In this document: piece by piece, positions 3,835-5,134 of the stretch
Layout: each line of letters opens with the position of its first letter
Position numbering within the stretch: position 1 is the stretch's first letter
NCBI GenBank assembly: GCA_012329085.1
Contig: JAAXQB010000166.1
Coordinates: 1 to 5,134 of the forward strand
DNA length: 5,134 nucleotides
Direction of reading: 5' to 3'
DNA from: Methanosarcinales archaeon
GTDB lineage: Archaea; Halobacteriota; Methanosarcinia; Methanosarcinales; Methanosarcinaceae
The notes under the pieces: generated by a model
Database searches by the model: none
What the model saw: only the letters and a program-made list of their open reading frames with translations
Told to the model about the DNA's origin: nothing
Made by a program: the position numbers and the translations under genes

Positions 3835-5134
3835 TTAATTCCGCATAAGCTTAACAATCTCCTCAAAATCATTAGTCTGTCCGCGCACCCACATAAGCTT
3901 AACAAGTGCAACCTCTGGCAACATATCTCCCCCTTCAATAACCCCAGCTTTCAAAAGATCCATTCCTGTATCATACACTCTATCACACACACTACCATTC
4001 AAACACTGAGAAGTCATCACAATGGGTATATTAAGTTTAATTGCCCTCTTTATTTCTGGCACCCAATCTGTTGAAACATGCCCAAGTCCAGTGCCCTCAA
4101 TAACAATTCCCTTGTAGCCTTTATCAATATAATGCGACAATATGTCAAAACTTAATCCAGGTGTAAATTTAATAAGTGCACATTTAGATTCAAAACCATC
4201 TTTAAAATTAAGAACAGTTTCACCTCTTTTATTATAATCTCCACTCAATTTAACCTCTCTACTCATATAATCCACAATCCCAATAGGCTTTGAATTTATT
4301 GATTTAAACGCATCTCTTCTTGAAGTATGCATCTTACGAACACGCCTTGCTGAATGAATTTCACAATAATCATCAGAACCAGTTCCATGCATTACAACTA
4401 CAACTTCTGCAATATCACTCACAGACACAAGTGCCGCACAAATTGCATTCATTGCATTATCACTACTTGGTCTATCTGCACTTCTTTGAGAGCCCACAAA
4501 TACAATTGGCACAGGCGTATCAATCATAAAAGATAATGCTGCTGCGGTATATGCCATTGTATCAGTTCCATGTGCAATAATTATACCATCTGCGCCAGCT
4601 TCAATTTCTTTTACAACTCTATTTCCAAGTTCAACCCAATATTCTAATTTCATATTTTCAGATAAAATATTATAAACTACATCACACGAAACGCAAGCAA
4701 TCTCTTTCAATTCAGGTATTGAATTTAATATATCATCTGCTGAAAATTGTGCCGTAACTGCACCTGTCCTATAATCAATTTTACTTGCAATTGTGCCACC
4801 TGTTGATAATATAGAAATCTTTGGAAGCGTGTCATTTGAAACACATTTATGGGAAGTTTTATCTTTTTGATTTTCTATTACACTCTCTTTTTCTTTTATA
4901 GCACATTCAGAATGAATGGGCGTATGAAAAAATCTTTGATTTTTAATAGCACATTCAGAATCAATGGGCGTATGAAAAAATCTTTGATTTTTAATAGCAC
5001 ATTCAGAATGAATGGGCGTATGAAAAAATCTTTGATTTTTGATACGGGATATTTTTGCACCATCTGGATTTACACCAACATTATATCCACTATCCAATTT
5101 AAGCACAATATTTTTTGTAATCGATGGCATAAAA
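3835..5134 (-). CDS. gatD: Glu-tRNA(Gln) amidotransferase subunit D, 5' partial, with in-frame repeat insertion
   Basis: GatD is the asparaginase-like subunit of the archaeal GatDE enzyme, which converts Glu-tRNA(Gln) to Gln-tRNA(Gln). It releases ammonia from glutamine, and GatE uses it on the tRNA. Numbering from the Met at 5130: residues 7-30 ([14 protein letters not shown] onward) are the end of the N-terminal beta domain. Residues 31-78 are three 16-residue repeats. Residues 105 to the end are the catalytic domain, with STGGTIAS (109-116, nucleophile Thr113), HGTD (187-190, Thr189 and Asp190) and RKMHTSRRD (265-273, Lys266). The frame stays open past that Met to the window edge, and in homologues a Met-Pro is internal, so the true start lies outside; the Met is not the start. 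The C-terminus (KLMRN) also seems about 15 residues shorter than I recall for relatives, lacking the NIAGEI-type tail. gatE is not in view. Confidence 0.93.
   Translation of the reverse strand, partial: FMPSITKNIVLKLDSGYNVGVNPDGAKISRIKNQRFFHTPIHSECAIKNQRFFHTPIDSECAIKNQRFFHTPIHSECAIKEKESVIENQKDKTSHKCVSNDTLPKISILSTGGTIASKIDYRTGAVTAQFSADDILNSIPELKEIACVSCDVVYNILSENMKLEYWVELGNRVVKEIEAGADGIIIAHGTDTMAYTAAALSFMIDTPVPIVFVGSQRSADRPSSDNAMNAICAALVSVSDIAEVVVVMHGTGSDDYCEIHSARRVRKMHTSRRDAFKSINSKPIGIVDYMSREVKLSGDYNKRGETVLNFKDGFESKCALIKFTPGLSFDILSHYIDKGYKGIVIEGTGLGHVSTDWVPEIKRAIKLNIPIVMTSQCLNGSVCDRVYDTGMDLLKAGVIEGGDMLPEVALVKLMWVRGQTNDFEEIVKLMRN
4898..5041 (-). repeat. Three 48-bp palindrome-derived repeats inside gatD
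   Basis: Tandem units lie at 4898-4945, 4946-4993 and 4994-5041. They differ only at one base in the middle unit (position 4961, giving Asp for His) and at the final base of the third. Each encodes [16 protein letters not shown]. On the plus strand each unit is GCACATTC, AGAAT, GAATGGGC, then GTATG and AAAAATC, TTT, GATTTTT. It thus carries hairpins A and C of the intergenic composite at 1851-1924 without hairpin B. The unit length is divisible by three. The array sits in the linker between the two GatD domains, where extra residues are likely tolerated. Confidence 0.92.

Noticed and set aside
3820..4074. Plus-strand open frame over the gatD 3' end
   Set aside because: It is a shadow of gatD, rich in His, Ile and Asn from antisense reading, with no ribosome site.
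4320..4536. Two overlapping plus-strand open frames within gatD
   Set aside because: Both are antisense shadows of the conserved catalytic domain.
5128..5130. gatD start codon at this ATG
   Set aside because: The frame stays open upstream to the window edge, and the protein from here would lack most of the N-terminal domain; in homologues a Met-Pro occurs internally before the KLDNGYN-like strand.

Overview
This window reads as AT-rich archaeal DNA, most likely from a methanogen of the order Methanobacteriales (Methanobrevibacter-like); the genus is inference. The evidence is an archaeal 20S proteasome beta subunit, the archaea-specific glutamyl-tRNA(Gln) amidotransferase subunit GatD, TATA-like boxes upstream of genes, Shine-Dalgarno sites and the very low G+C. 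Only a little over half of the window is coding, which is low for a prokaryote.

Layout: 1-588 is a repeat-rich leader ending in the promoter and ribosome site of psmB (589-1221, +), which is followed by a good hairpin/T-tract terminator. 1222-2597 is a 1.4-kb convergent intergenic region full of small hairpin repeats. 2598-3497 (-) encodes a GalE-like NAD-dependent sugar-nucleotide epimerase with a TTG start behind a strong Shine-Dalgarno sequence. 3498-3834 is a second repeat-bearing spacer. 3835-5134 (-) is gatD, whose 5' end lies beyond the right edge of the window. The three genes do unrelated jobs (protein turnover, envelope or glycan sugar supply, Gln-tRNA synthesis) and do not look like one pathway or operon.

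The striking content is a family of short modular palindromes. Typical modules are hairpins with 7-9 bp arms related to GCTCATTC / GAATGAGC around a 3-5 nt loop. Adjacent hairpins are often joined by an AAAC (or GTTT) linker, preceded by an AAGTTATATAC-like motif and followed by TATAAAAAA. They occur as a 3-copy tandem array (18-99), as single hairpins and as multi-hairpin composites throughout both spacers. Three near-identical 48-bp copies of a shortened form of the same element lie in frame inside gatD (4898-5041). There they encode a 16-residue peptide three times, in the linker between the N-terminal domain and the asparaginase-like catalytic domain. This looks like an archaeal parallel to the protein-invading palindromic elements of Rickettsia, and it is the main finding here.
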